From: an uncultured Porphyromonadaceae bacterium
Lineage (GTDB): Bacteria > Bacteroidota > Bacteroidia > Bacteroidales > Muribaculaceae
NCBI GenBank assembly: GCA_902495075.1
Contig: CABUVO010000016.1
Location: 29,353-93,352, forward strand
Reading direction: 5' to 3'
DNA: 64,000 nt
Shown one piece after another: positions 1-7,660 of the stretch. The translations under genes were made by a program, and so were the position numbers. Positions within the stretch are counted from its first letter, which is position 1. Each line of letters opens with the position of its first letter. The notes under the pieces are model-generated. The model was not told the DNA's origin, ran no database searches, and saw nothing but the letters and a program-made list of their open reading frames with translations.

Positions 1-1
1 A

Positions 2-9
2 CAAAGTTA
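2..9 (-). promoter_or_regulatory. Candidate -7 promoter box for a gene left of the window
   Basis: Read on the minus strand the bases are TAACTTTG, matching the Bacteroidetes -7 consensus TAnnTTTG. No clear -33 TTTG is seen at the usual distance. The gene it would serve lies outside the window. Confidence 0.35.
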
Positions 10-67
10 ACAAATTATTTGGCTATAATCCCAATTATCATCATCATTTTTTAAGTAAGCAACTAAA

Positions 68-88
68 AAATGCACATAAATCGCATTT
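68..88 (-). terminator. Possible terminator after the rluD-like gene
   Basis: AAATGC (68-73) and GCATTT (83-88) form a 6-bp stem just past the minus-strand gene that ends at 105. Read on the minus strand the stem runs into a short T tract. The stem is weak, so this is tentative. Confidence 0.35.
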
Positions 89-104
89 ATTTTTAGACGC
101 TTTT

Positions 105-1145
105 CTATTCAGCGTTTCTATAGACACGCCATTTATCAAATAGAGCTTCCATATCGGCTGGAATCGGACATTCGAAATTCATCTCTTCACCTGTAACCGG
201 ATGCCGGAAGCCCAAAGTGCGTGCATGGAGAGCCTGTCGGGGACACACTGCAAAACAATTTTCAACAAATTGCCGATATTTTGCAAATGTAGTTCCCTTT
301 AAAATTTTGTCCCCGCCATATCGCGCATCATTAAAAAGAGGATGTCCCTGACTGAGCATATGCACACGTATCTGATGTGTCCTTCCGGTTTCAAGCACGC
401 ATTTCACTATACTGACATACCCGAAACTTTCGATAACCTCATAATGTGTAACCGCATGCTTTCCCTGGTCCGGGTCAGTCAGTACCGCCATCTGAAGTTT
501 ATTCTTAGGATTTCGTCCGATATTACCGGTGATGGTTCCTTTCTTTTCTGCAAAATCTCCCCAAACCATCGCAACGTATTCCCGACGTGTGGTCTTGTTA
601 AAAAACTGGAGTCCAAGATCTGTCTTGGCATCCGGAGTCTTTGCAACTACCAACAGACCCGATGTATCTTTATCTATTCTATGCACAAGTCCCAGACGAG
701 GATCATTCACATCATAATCCGGAGTGTCTTTGAAATGCCAGGCAAGGGCATTTACGAGCGTGCCGCTGTAATTACCATGTCCGGGATGAACCACAAGACC
801 CGCCGGCTTATTTACAACCAAGAGATAGGGATCCTCATATACGATATCGAGAGGAATATCTTCCGCTATTATTTCAAAATCATAGCGAGGACGATCCATC
901 ACCACACTGATAACATCGTTCGGCTTCACCTTATAACTTGACTTCACTGGCTTGCCGTTGGCAAGGACACAATTAGCATCGGCTGCCTGTTGCACCCTGT
1001 TACGCGATGTTTTTTCGATTCTGTCTGTAAGGAATTTATCAACACGGATCATTTGCTGCCCCTTGTCAGCAACGAAACGGAAATGTTCATAATACTCCGT
1101 CCCCTCTTCATCTATATAAAACGAACCTTCCTCCTCTGCCATCAT
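105..1145 (-). CDS. rluD: RluD-like 23S rRNA pseudouridine synthase
   Basis: Predicted cytoplasmic RluA/RluD-family pseudouridine synthase that isomerizes uridines in rRNA, for RluD those of helix 69 of 23S rRNA. An S4-type RNA-binding region spans roughly residues 32-85 and the catalytic domain follows. The signature HRIDKDTSG at 155-163 carries the expected catalytic Asp (D158). At 346 aa the length is normal for the family. The ATG at 1145 overlaps the TGA of the upstream PASTA gene as ATGA, so the two are translationally coupled; a second in-frame ATG follows directly. The family is certain. RluD rather than another RluA-type enzyme is inferred from the S4 domain and the general fit. Confidence 0.88.
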   Translation of the reverse strand: MMAEEEGSFYIDEEGTEYYEHFRFVADKGQQMIRVDKFLTDRIEKTSRNRVQQAADANCVLANGKPVKSSYKVKPNDVISVVMDRPRYDFEIIAEDIPLDIVYEDPYLLVVNKPAGLVVHPGHGNYSGTLVNALAWHFKDTPDYDVNDPRLGLVHRIDKDTSGLLVVAKTPDAKTDLGLQFFNKTTRREYVAMVWGDFAEKKGTITGNIGRNPKNKLQMAVLTDPDQGKHAVTHYEVIESFGYVSIVKCVLETGRTHQIRVHMLSQGHPLFNDARYGGDKILKGTTFAKYRQFVENCFAVCPRQALHARTLGFRHPVTGEEMNFECPIPADMEALFDKWRVYRNAE

Positions 1146-1867
1146 TCAAGATATGAAGTGTTAGTTTCCTCCTCAGATGAAGAGGTCTCTGATTCTGTCG
1201 GCTGTTCTGATTCTTCTGTCTGGTATACTTCCGGTGTTTCCTGATAATATCTCATCAGCTCAACGTTCTGAAGGGAATCCTTCACAGCGCCAAGCCTCCC
1301 GTCAGAAACTTCAAGCACGATGGTTGATGTAACGGGGATTTTCTGCATCTTACGCACCGGTTTTCCATTGGCTGTGACTTTAACGACACGGTCGGTGGTG
1401 CCAAGCACCTTTACAACCCTCACATTTTTGAAGCCAAGCTCATCCAGTTTTGCCATGGCAGAACGGAAAGACTCACCTTTCATGGCAAGCTCATTGGGGC
1501 GATTGTTATCATCAAGCACGACCTCCCGCGGATGAACGGCATTTATATACAGGAATATCTTGCGTCCCGGCTTCACTATTGAATTAGCTTTAGGAAACTG
1601 CTCAATTACCCTTCCAGGTTTGATATCATCGCGATAAAGGGAATCTCGAATATCAACTTTGAAACCATGATCATGCAATATATTCACAGCTTCCGTATAG
1701 GTTTTTCCCTCCACGCCCGGAAGCTGATCACTTCTTCCATGTTTTGTGAACAATGCAATCGCCACATACACCGCATATATCCCCAATATGGCAATAATGC
1801 AGATTATACCTATGTTCGCGAGCACAGGATGCCGGGAGATAAAGCTGCTCCCCCAGTCATATGGCAT
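1142..1867 (-). CDS. Membrane-anchored PASTA-domain protein
   Basis: A short cytoplasmic N-terminus is followed by one hydrophobic transmembrane segment (about residues 15-40 from the chosen start). Extracytoplasmic PASTA repeats follow: one beginning at the LPGV motif, a second after the VHPRE linker, and possibly a partial third. The C-terminus is rich in Glu, Ser and Thr. PASTA domains often bind peptidoglycan fragments or sit on Ser/Thr kinases and penicillin-binding proteins; no kinase or transpeptidase domain is present here, so the role is unknown. The reading frame stays open upstream to a TTG at 1912, but the ATG at 1867 is preferred because a TAACTTTG promoter box sits at 1910-1917. 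The end overlaps the rluD-like start by 4 bp. Confidence 0.85.
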   Translation of the reverse strand: MPYDWGSSFISRHPVLANIGIICIIAILGIYAVYVAIALFTKHGRSDQLPGVEGKTYTEAVNILHDHGFKVDIRDSLYRDDIKPGRVIEQFPKANSIVKPGRKIFLYINAVHPREVVLDDNNRPNELAMKGESFRSAMAKLDELGFKNVRVVKVLGTTDRVVKVTANGKPVRKMQKIPVTSTIVLEVSDGRLGAVKDSLQNVELMRYYQETPEVYQTEESEQPTESETSSSEEETNTSYLE

Positions 1868-1909
1868 ATTATTTTTATTCTTTTTCAAACTTTCTGATGT
1901 TTTAGTCTT

Positions 1910-1917
1910 CAAAGTTA
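1910..1917 (-). promoter_or_regulatory. -7 promoter box for the PASTA-rluD pair
   Basis: On the minus strand this reads TAACTTTG, matching TAnnTTTG. It lies about 43 bp before the ATG at 1867, giving a 5' leader of about 35 nt. It argues against the upstream TTG start at 1912. No convincing -33 TTTG is visible. Confidence 0.45.
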
Positions 1918-2001
1918 ATAGAAATATATGAAAAAATAAAGTTTCAATACAATTCCATTTAAAAATTTATCCACATTCTCGGAAATATCAGATTTTTTTA
2001 C

Positions 2002-2009
2002 TAATTTTG
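2002..2009 (+). promoter_or_regulatory. -7 promoter box for bamD
   Basis: TAATTTTG matches the Bacteroidetes -7 consensus and lies 25 bp before the bamD ATG. A -33 TTTG is not evident. Confidence 0.4.
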
Positions 2010-2033
2010 CGATTCAAAGCGAATAATTGAAAA

Positions 2034-2834
2034 ATGCGTAAATTAATATATATTTTGCCCCTTCTTCTTCTCTTTACCTCCTGTGGGGAATACACCAAAG
2101 TTTTGAAGAGCCGCGATGTAGATTATAAATTCGACTACGCAAAAAGGGCATACGATCAGAGAAAGTTTCTTCAGGCATCCACTATCCTGAATGATATAGT
2201 CACCCCGCTCCGTGGCGGTCCCAAAGGTGAGGAGGCGTTGTTTCTTCTCGCCATGTCTTATTATGAGAATAAGGACTATCCCAACTCTGCGGTATATTTC
2301 AAGACATATTACAACCGCTATCCCAAGGGTAAATATGCAGAACTTGCGCGTTTTTATAGCGGTTACGGATATTATCTCGACTCACCTGATCCGCAGCTTG
2401 ATCAGACCAATACAATCAAGGCGATTGAAGAGCTTCAGGGATTTCTTGACTATTTCCCCAAAAGCGATCGCGTGACAGTAGCGCAAAATGCCATATTCGA
2501 GATGCAGGATAAGCTGACCCTTAAGGAATTACAGAATGCTCAGTTGTATTACAATCTCGGCAATTACATGGGTAACAACTACGAATCGGCGATTATTGTT
2601 TCGCAAAATGCATTGAAGGATTATCCCTATTCAAAATATAAAGAGGATTTCGAGCTTCTGATTCTGAAATCCAAATTTCAGGAAGCCAAACAGAGTGTCA
2701 ACGAACGCCAGGCTGACCGATATAGAGATGTTGTTGACGAATATTATTCATTCATAAACAACTATCCCGATTCAAAACACAAAAAAGAGGCTGAAACAAT
2801 TTTCAAGATTGCAAGCAAACATGCAAACCTCTGA
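2034..2834 (+). CDS. bamD: Outer membrane assembly lipoprotein BamD
   Basis: Component of the BAM complex that inserts beta-barrel proteins into the outer membrane. A lipoprotein signal peptide is clear: a hydrophobic run ending in LLFTSC, with Cys17 as the lipidated residue. The mature part is built of TPR-like helical repeats, for example YAKRAYDQRKFLQAS, typical of BamD/ComL. At 266 aa it fits the family. The Bacteroidetes omega-like subunit gene follows after 48 bp, a pairing I regard as usual for the phylum. Confidence 0.9.
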   Translation: MRKLIYILPLLLLFTSCGEYTKVLKSRDVDYKFDYAKRAYDQRKFLQASTILNDIVTPLRGGPKGEEALFLLAMSYYENKDYPNSAVYFKTYYNRYPKGKYAELARFYSGYGYYLDSPDPQLDQTNTIKAIEELQGFLDYFPKSDRVTVAQNAIFEMQDKLTLKELQNAQLYYNLGNYMGNNYESAIIVSQNALKDYPYSKYKEDFELLILKSKFQEAKQSVNERQADRYRDVVDEYYSFINNYPDSKHKKEAETIFKIASKHANL

Positions 2835-2852
2835 ATGTGTTATCTTAATTAG

Positions 2853-2860
2853 TAATTTTG
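2853..2860 (+). promoter_or_regulatory. -7 promoter box for the omega-like gene
   Basis: TAATTTTG matches TAnnTTTG in the 48-bp gap after bamD, 22 bp before the next ATG. It may give the omega-like gene its own promoter. No clear -33 element. Confidence 0.35.
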
Positions 2861-2882
2861 GAAATAAATCATAATAGAACTT

Positions 2883-3218
2883 ATGGATTATAAGAAAACC
2901 AACGCCCCGCTCAACACGGTGACACGCGACATGATCGCCATGGCGGAGCAGACTGGAAATGTTTACGAAACAGTTTGCGTCATCGGCAAACGCGCCAATC
3001 AGATTTCAATTGAACTCAAAAAAGAACTCGAGCGCAAGCTTCAGGAGTTTGCCTCCACCGATAATCTTGAGGAAGTTTCTGAAAACCGCGAGCAGATAGA
3101 GATCTCAAGGTTTTATGAGAAACTCCCGAAACCTACTCTTATCGCAACTCAGGAATATGTGGAGCACAAACTCTATTTCTCTAATCCCCTGAAAGAAAAA
3201 GATCATCTTGACGATTAA
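2883..3218 (+). CDS. rpoZ: RNA polymerase omega/Rpb6-like subunit
   Basis: A small 111-aa protein. The segment GNVYETVCVIGKRANQIS at about 26-43 resembles the omega/Rpb6 helix in which an Arg-Ala-x-Gln-Ile motif contacts the polymerase beta' subunit. Its position directly after bamD matches the divergent omega-like family of Bacteroidetes. The predicted role is structural support of RNA polymerase. The C-terminal half (ATQEYVEHKLYF) is phylum specific. A strong terminator follows. Confidence 0.75.
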   Translation: MDYKKTNAPLNTVTRDMIAMAEQTGNVYETVCVIGKRANQISIELKKELERKLQEFASTDNLEEVSENREQIEISRFYEKLPKPTLIATQEYVEHKLYFSNPLKEKDHLDD

Positions 3219-3262
3219 TTAGAAAGAGTTGACGCCTCTGCAGGCAAGACAAACATACAAAG

Positions 3263-3293
3263 ATATGTCAGGTGGTCGCCTGACATATTTTTT
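3263..3293 (+). terminator. Rho-independent terminator after omega-like gene
   Basis: ATATGTCAGG (3263-3272) and CCTGACATAT (3279-3288) form a perfect 10-bp stem with a 6-nt loop, followed by a run of T. It closes the bamD-omega unit just before the next ATG at 3309. Confidence 0.8.
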
Positions 3294-3308
3294 AATATAT
3301 TATCAAAC

Positions 3309-4436
3309 ATGACACTGCATATATTCAATCCGGATACAGACTATGCGCTCGCCTCGAACTCGGAGAACTATACCCCTCCGGTTTCTATTCTGGCAGTAAA
3401 AAGTAGCCTTATGCTCCTCCCGGCTCTATATGCAGACCGAGGCGATGCCATTCTGCTTCCCAATGACAATCCGGGATTACTCACGCCATTGCATCCGTTT
3501 GCAGAATTTCTTTCTACAAAAAATATAACTCTGGTTCGTCCACGCCATCTCAAGCTGTTTGTTCAAGAAAAGAAAGATATAATAATACGTCCATGGGGAT
3601 GGAACAGAACATTGTGCAAATGGCTTTCGTCTTTGGGTGCACCCGAACATATTATACCCTCCGCCGAAGAGATGACTGTTCTTCGCAATCTTTCTCACCG
3701 CAAACTCACAATCCCGTTCCTTTTGAATATGAAGGATATCATCAATGATGAGATCCGCATTCCCAAGGAATTTACAGCTGTGGAAGATGCATTGGATTTC
3801 TGGAATGCAAACAGACTCGATTATCATGAGGTATATTTCAAAGCTCCATGGAGCAGTTCGGGAAGAGGATTGCAGTTTACCAAAGATCTTGAAAAAAGGC
3901 ATGTCGAGCCTTGGCTCAGAGGAATCATCCGCTCACAAGGGAGCGTCATGGGTGAGATCGCCTATTCAAGAAGTCTGGATTTCGCCACTGAATGGGAATG
4001 TCAGAATGGTAAGGCAATGTTTTTAGGCGTTTCAACATTCATTACATCTGAAAGGGGGAAATACAAATCAAATGTCGTTGCTCCGCAAGAAAATATCGTG
4101 GCATATATTCTTCAACACATAGATGTTTATGGCAATGGTAATAACCTATCTGCAATCATCGAACGTCAGCGACTTCTTCTTGAGAATTATGTCGCGCCAT
4201 ATTATGAAGGTCCTCTTGGCATCGATATGCTCGTGACCGGTGACCGCAATATAAATCCATGCGTGGAGATAAACCTCCGCGATACTATGGGACGGGTTGC
4301 GATAGACATACAGCAGAGAATAATTTCGCAGGACGCAACTGAATTTGAGGTGAAATGCCTGCGTCATCTCACAGCCGGTGGAATATTCTCCCCGATGAGC
4401 ATAATTTCAACACTCCGGGATATAGAAAGCAATTAA
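3309..4436 (+). CDS. Uncharacterized ATP-grasp-like protein
   Basis: No named family is recognized for this 375-aa protein. Two features suggest an ATP-grasp fold: a flexible Gly/Ser-rich loop FKAPWSSSGRGLQF at about 178-191, typical of a phosphate-binding loop, and a C-terminal GPLGIDMLV followed by NPCVEINLRDTMGR, the usual place of the Mg-binding Glu and Asn. No signal peptide, so it is probably cytoplasmic. ATP-grasp enzymes ligate carboxylates to amines or thiols; the substrate cannot be told. It stands 11 bp before the DUF2520 gene, so the two are co-transcribed. Confidence 0.6.
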   Translation: MTLHIFNPDTDYALASNSENYTPPVSILAVKSSLMLLPALYADRGDAILLPNDNPGLLTPLHPFAEFLSTKNITLVRPRHLKLFVQEKKDIIIRPWGWNRTLCKWLSSLGAPEHIIPSAEEMTVLRNLSHRKLTIPFLLNMKDIINDEIRIPKEFTAVEDALDFWNANRLDYHEVYFKAPWSSSGRGLQFTKDLEKRHVEPWLRGIIRSQGSVMGEIAYSRSLDFATEWECQNGKAMFLGVSTFITSERGKYKSNVVAPQENIVAYILQHIDVYGNGNNLSAIIERQRLLLENYVAPYYEGPLGIDMLVTGDRNINPCVEINLRDTMGRVAIDIQQRIISQDATEFEVKCLRHLTAGGIFSPMSIISTLRDIESN

Positions 4437-4447
4437 AATATTGACCC

Positions 4448-5161
4448 ATGAAGATTAATATCATTGGAAGAGGAAACGTGGCAACACATCTTATCGCGGC
4501 TCTTGAGGGGAAAGTGGAAATACGGCAAGTTAATCCTCATTCTCTTGAGGGATTCGATGAAAAAGCTGACGTGACGATAATATCCGTATCTGACAACGCA
4601 ATCCGCAAGGTTGCGGAAGCGCTCCCGGCAACTTCCGGCATAATTGCCCACACCTCCGGGTCAACACCAATCGATGTGCTTGATTGCAGAAAAGAAAAAA
4701 CGGGAGTGTTTTACCCTCTACAGACATTCACCAAAGGCGTTGAACTTGACTATTCAGAAATACCTTTTCTGATAGAGGCAAAAGATACCGACACCGAAAA
4801 GACACTCCTTGATCTTGCTGCAAAAATCAGCAATAATGTCAGAATTGCGGATTCAGAAAAGAGGAAAGCGCTACACGTAGCTTCCGTTTTCGCATGCAAT
4901 TTTGCAAATCATCTTTGGGCAATCTCCGAAAAACTTCTGAATGATAATGGATTGGAATTTGATATAATCCGTCCTCTCCTCAAGGAGACACTCCGAAAAA
5001 CCGAACACCTCTCCCCTTTCGATGCCCAGACCGGTCCAGCCGTAAGACGCGACAGCAAAACAATTGACACCCATCTCTCTTTGCTCGAAAACGACCGGGA
5101 ACTGATGAACATATACCAGACTCTCACCTCCTCTATAATTTCCTCACATCACAATAAGTAA
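4448..5161 (+). CDS. Rossmann-fold DUF2520 oxidoreductase-like protein
   Basis: The N-terminus MKINIIGRGNVATHL is a dinucleotide-binding glycine motif (GxGNVA). The middle part, including HTSGSTPIDVL and GVFYPLQTFTKG, is typical of the Rossmann-like plus DUF2520 family, related to ProC-like and 6-phosphogluconate dehydrogenase-like reductases. The C-terminal helical domain carries NFANHLWAISEKLL. It is probably a cytoplasmic NAD(P)-dependent reductase of unknown substrate. The gene lies 4 bp before the KdsC-like gene; DUF2520, KdsC-like HAD and Maf genes together are a recurrent Bacteroidetes cluster. Confidence 0.75.
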   Translation: MKINIIGRGNVATHLIAALEGKVEIRQVNPHSLEGFDEKADVTIISVSDNAIRKVAEALPATSGIIAHTSGSTPIDVLDCRKEKTGVFYPLQTFTKGVELDYSEIPFLIEAKDTDTEKTLLDLAAKISNNVRIADSEKRKALHVASVFACNFANHLWAISEKLLNDNGLEFDIIRPLLKETLRKTEHLSPFDAQTGPAVRRDSKTIDTHLSLLENDRELMNIYQTLTSSIISSHHNK

Positions 5162-5165
5162 TTCA

Positions 5166-5690
5166 ATGAGCGGAATAAACTACGACCTCACAAAAATAAA
5201 GGGGTTTGCCTTCGATGTTGATGGAGTTCTGTCTCCATCCGTGATACCTATGTCGCCGGAAGGAGAACCTCTGCGGATGGCAAACATCAAAGACGGTTAC
5301 GCACTGCAACTTGCCGCAAAACTCGGTTATAAACTTGCCATCATAACAGGTGGAAACACCATGGCTATAAAAAACAGGTTCGAGGCTCTTGGTTTCAAGG
5401 ATATATTTCAAAAAGCATCCCACAAACTTGAGATATTCCTGAAATGGATGGAAGATAATGAACTTAATCCGGAGGAAGTAGTTTATTTTGGTGATGACAT
5501 TCCCGATCTGAAATGTATGCGGGTTGCAGGTTTGCCGTGTGCTCCACGCGATGCTGCATGGGAAGCCAGAGAGACAGCCATCTATGTCTCGAAATTCGAT
5601 GGAGGCTACGGTTGCGTGCGAGACGTAGTGGAACAGGTTCTTAAAGCTAAAGGTGAATGGCTGTCAGATGCGCATGCTTTCGGTTGGTAA
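5166..5690 (+). CDS. KdsC-like HAD phosphatase
   Basis: HAD-superfamily phosphatase of the small, cap-less KdsC type, at 174 aa the usual length. Motif I is FDVDGVLSPS with Asp17 and Asp19; the ITGGN segment gives motif II; GDDIPDLKCM gives motif IV. The family hydrolyzes 3-deoxy-D-manno-octulosonate 8-phosphate in LPS core synthesis or related sugar-acid phosphates. The exact substrate cannot be told from sequence alone. Clustered with DUF2520 and Maf genes in one direction with short gaps. Confidence 0.8.
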   Translation: MSGINYDLTKIKGFAFDVDGVLSPSVIPMSPEGEPLRMANIKDGYALQLAAKLGYKLAIITGGNTMAIKNRFEALGFKDIFQKASHKLEIFLKWMEDNELNPEEVVYFGDDIPDLKCMRVAGLPCAPRDAAWEARETAIYVSKFDGGYGCVRDVVEQVLKAKGEWLSDAHAFGW

Positions 5691-5717
5691 AATAAGAAGC
5701 TGCTTAAAAATTATGTT

Positions 5718-6299
5718 ATGCTGGAAAATCTAAATAAATATCATGTTCTTTTGGCAAGCAAATCTCCGCGCCGCAGAGAATTGCTGTCAGACCTGAGGAT
5801 ACCATTTAGTTCAATCAATCTTGGAGGTATAGATGAATCATATCCCGAGGATATGCCTAAAACTGAAGTCCCCCAACACATAGCAAATAAAAAGGCTGAC
5901 GCATATCTTGAAAACATTCACGACAACGAAATGATCATAACAGCCGACACGTTGGTGATAAAGGGAGACAAGATATACGGCAAACCGAAAAGCAGAGAAA
6001 ATGCAGAACAAATGTTGAGAGAGCTTTCCGGAAAAATCCATACTGTCATCACCGGGGTATGTATACTTACCGTAGATCGCCGCACCTCCTTCACCTCAAA
6101 AACAGAAGTTAAGTTTGCTGAGCTTTCCGAAGAAGACATAAGTTATTATGTAGAAAATTATCTCCCTCTTGACAAAGCCGGTGCCTACGGCATCCAGGAA
6201 TGGATTGGCTGCGTAGCCGTTGAATGGATAAACGGCAGCTTCTACAACGTCATGGGGCTTCCCGTCCACCGCCTCTACCAAGAACTCAAACTCTTCTAA
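5718..6299 (+). CDS. maf: Maf-family nucleotide pyrophosphatase
   Basis: Maf/YhdE-type nucleoside triphosphate pyrophosphatase (193 aa), a cytoplasmic housecleaning enzyme that hydrolyzes dTTP, UTP or modified nucleotides. The N-terminal signature LLASKSPRRRELLSDL is at 11-26. ADTLVIKGDKIYGKP around 75-90 carries the catalytic Asp, and DKAGAYGIQEW is the conserved C-terminal motif. It is the last gene of the cluster and is followed by a long hairpin. Confidence 0.88.
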   Translation: MLENLNKYHVLLASKSPRRRELLSDLRIPFSSINLGGIDESYPEDMPKTEVPQHIANKKADAYLENIHDNEMIITADTLVIKGDKIYGKPKSRENAEQMLRELSGKIHTVITGVCILTVDRRTSFTSKTEVKFAELSEEDISYYVENYLPLDKAGAYGIQEWIGCVAVEWINGSFYNVMGLPVHRLYQELKLF

Positions 6300-6339
6300 C
6301 ATTACTTTCCTTCATCCCATCCTCAGAATTGTATATTAG

Positions 6340-6387
6340 AAAGCAATAGATGGACATCGAATTGTTTCGATGTCCATCTATTGCTTT
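6340..6387. terminator. 22-bp perfect hairpin between convergent maf and glk
   Basis: The arms 6340-6361 and 6366-6387 are perfect reverse complements over 22 bp with a 4-nt TTGT loop. The hairpin sits between the converging ends of maf and the ROK kinase gene, so a bidirectional terminator is likely. The T tract is poor on the plus strand (GGGATTATATT), which is atypical. Confidence 0.6.
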
Positions 6388-6424
6388 GGGATTATATTAT
6401 CCTATTATTATGGGCGAATGCATT

Positions 6425-7453
6425 TTATACCTCAGGAACAATTACGGGAACTTCGCTTGATGTGGCAAGTGCTCCCGGAACCTCATAGCGGTATTTAGCC
6501 TCCCAGCCAAGAGCGGATGCGCCAAGAACTGCTGCATCGCTTTCCTTCAATTCTGAGAGAAGGATTTTTGCTTTGCCTTTGAAGATGGGAAGAACATTTT
6601 TATCGTATGCTTCCTTAAGAGGTTTCATCAAGAGATCCCCACTCTTCGTCAGACCTCCGAAGAGTATAAATGCCTGAGGGCTGGAGAATGCAGCCATATC
6701 TGCCATTGCCTCCCCAAGTATCTTGCCTGTGTATTCAAAGATATCTTTTGCAATCTTATCACCGGCAATGGCTGCATCATATACATCTTTTGATGTGATT
6801 TCTTCAACATCTATGTCACGGAGCAAAGATGGTTCCTGACGGATCTCGAGGAATTCACGAGCTGTGCGGGCAACACCTGTTGCCGAGCAGTATGCCTCAA
6901 GACACCCTGTGCGACCACAGCCACAGACACGACCATTATTGCGTTTCATGATCACGTGACCGAGCTCACCTGCAAAACCATCATGACCATATACCAACTG
7001 ACCATTGATCACGATACCGGATCCGACACCAGTGCCAAGAGTAATCATGATGAAATCCTTCATACCACGAGCAGCACCATATGTCATTTCGCCAAGAGCA
7101 GCTGCATTGGCATCATTGGTCACAGCCACAGGAATGCCATTGAAAACACGGCTTACGGTTTCTGCCAAAGGGACCACAGGACCCCAGGGAAGATTCGGAG
7201 CACCTACGATCTCACCGGTATAATAGTTACCGTTTGGAGCACCGATACCGATGCCTTTAATTTTATCTACCGCATCATTTGCCTCAAGAAGACGCATCAC
7301 AGCCTGATGAAGATCAGCAATATAATCTTCAAACTTAGCGTGTTTTTTTGTTTTAACAGAATCGCTTGCAATCACCTGACCGCGAGCGTCAACGATCCCG
7401 AACACTGTGTTCGTACCGCCCATGTCCACACCTATTACATATGGTTTGCTCAT
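6425..7453 (-). CDS. glk: ROK-family glucokinase
   Basis: ROK sugar kinase that phosphorylates glucose with ATP to feed glycolysis, in the cytoplasm. The N-terminal phosphate-binding motif GVDMGGTNTVFGIV is at about 8-21. The catalytic region contains TNDANAAALGE, and TLGTGVGSGIV is a second phosphate-binding loop. The ROK zinc motif CGCGRTGCLEAYC and the sugar-binding GELGHV are intact. At 342 aa it is a little longer than typical ROK kinases because of its C-terminal tail. It is transcribed divergently from clpB. Confidence 0.87.
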   Translation of the reverse strand: MSKPYVIGVDMGGTNTVFGIVDARGQVIASDSVKTKKHAKFEDYIADLHQAVMRLLEANDAVDKIKGIGIGAPNGNYYTGEIVGAPNLPWGPVVPLAETVSRVFNGIPVAVTNDANAAALGEMTYGAARGMKDFIMITLGTGVGSGIVINGQLVYGHDGFAGELGHVIMKRNNGRVCGCGRTGCLEAYCSATGVARTAREFLEIRQEPSLLRDIDVEEITSKDVYDAAIAGDKIAKDIFEYTGKILGEAMADMAAFSSPQAFILFGGLTKSGDLLMKPLKEAYDKNVLPIFKGKAKILLSELKESDAAVLGASALGWEAKYRYEVPGALATSSEVPVIVPEV

Positions 7454-7481
7454 ATCTGAAATTTATTTTGTTATTATATCG

Positions 7482-7489
7482 CAAATATA
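7482..7489 (-). promoter_or_regulatory. -7 promoter box for glk
   Basis: On the minus strand this reads TATATTTG, matching TAnnTTTG, about 30 bp before the glk ATG. The 207-bp divergent region to clpB is AT-rich. I found no clear clpB promoter match and no CIRCE-type repeat in it. Confidence 0.4.
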
Positions 7490-7660
7490 ACTAAAATATT
7501 CATGAATTTTATAGAAATGAATTAAAATATTATTCAACTTTATGGCACGGTATTTGTTATTTAGTTAAAGATTGCAAATTTAACTTAATCTTAAACAGCT
7601 GATTAATAGTTATTTTAGCTTCATCTTGTTTAAATAAATTATAAATCAATATATTATACT

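Noticed and set aside
342..941. A 199-codon plus-strand open frame opposite the rluD-like gene
   Set aside because: It is the antisense shadow of a clearly conserved gene.
1867..1912. Upstream TTG start for the PASTA protein
   Set aside because: A TAACTTTG promoter box overlaps the TTG codon, so the start at 1867 fits better.
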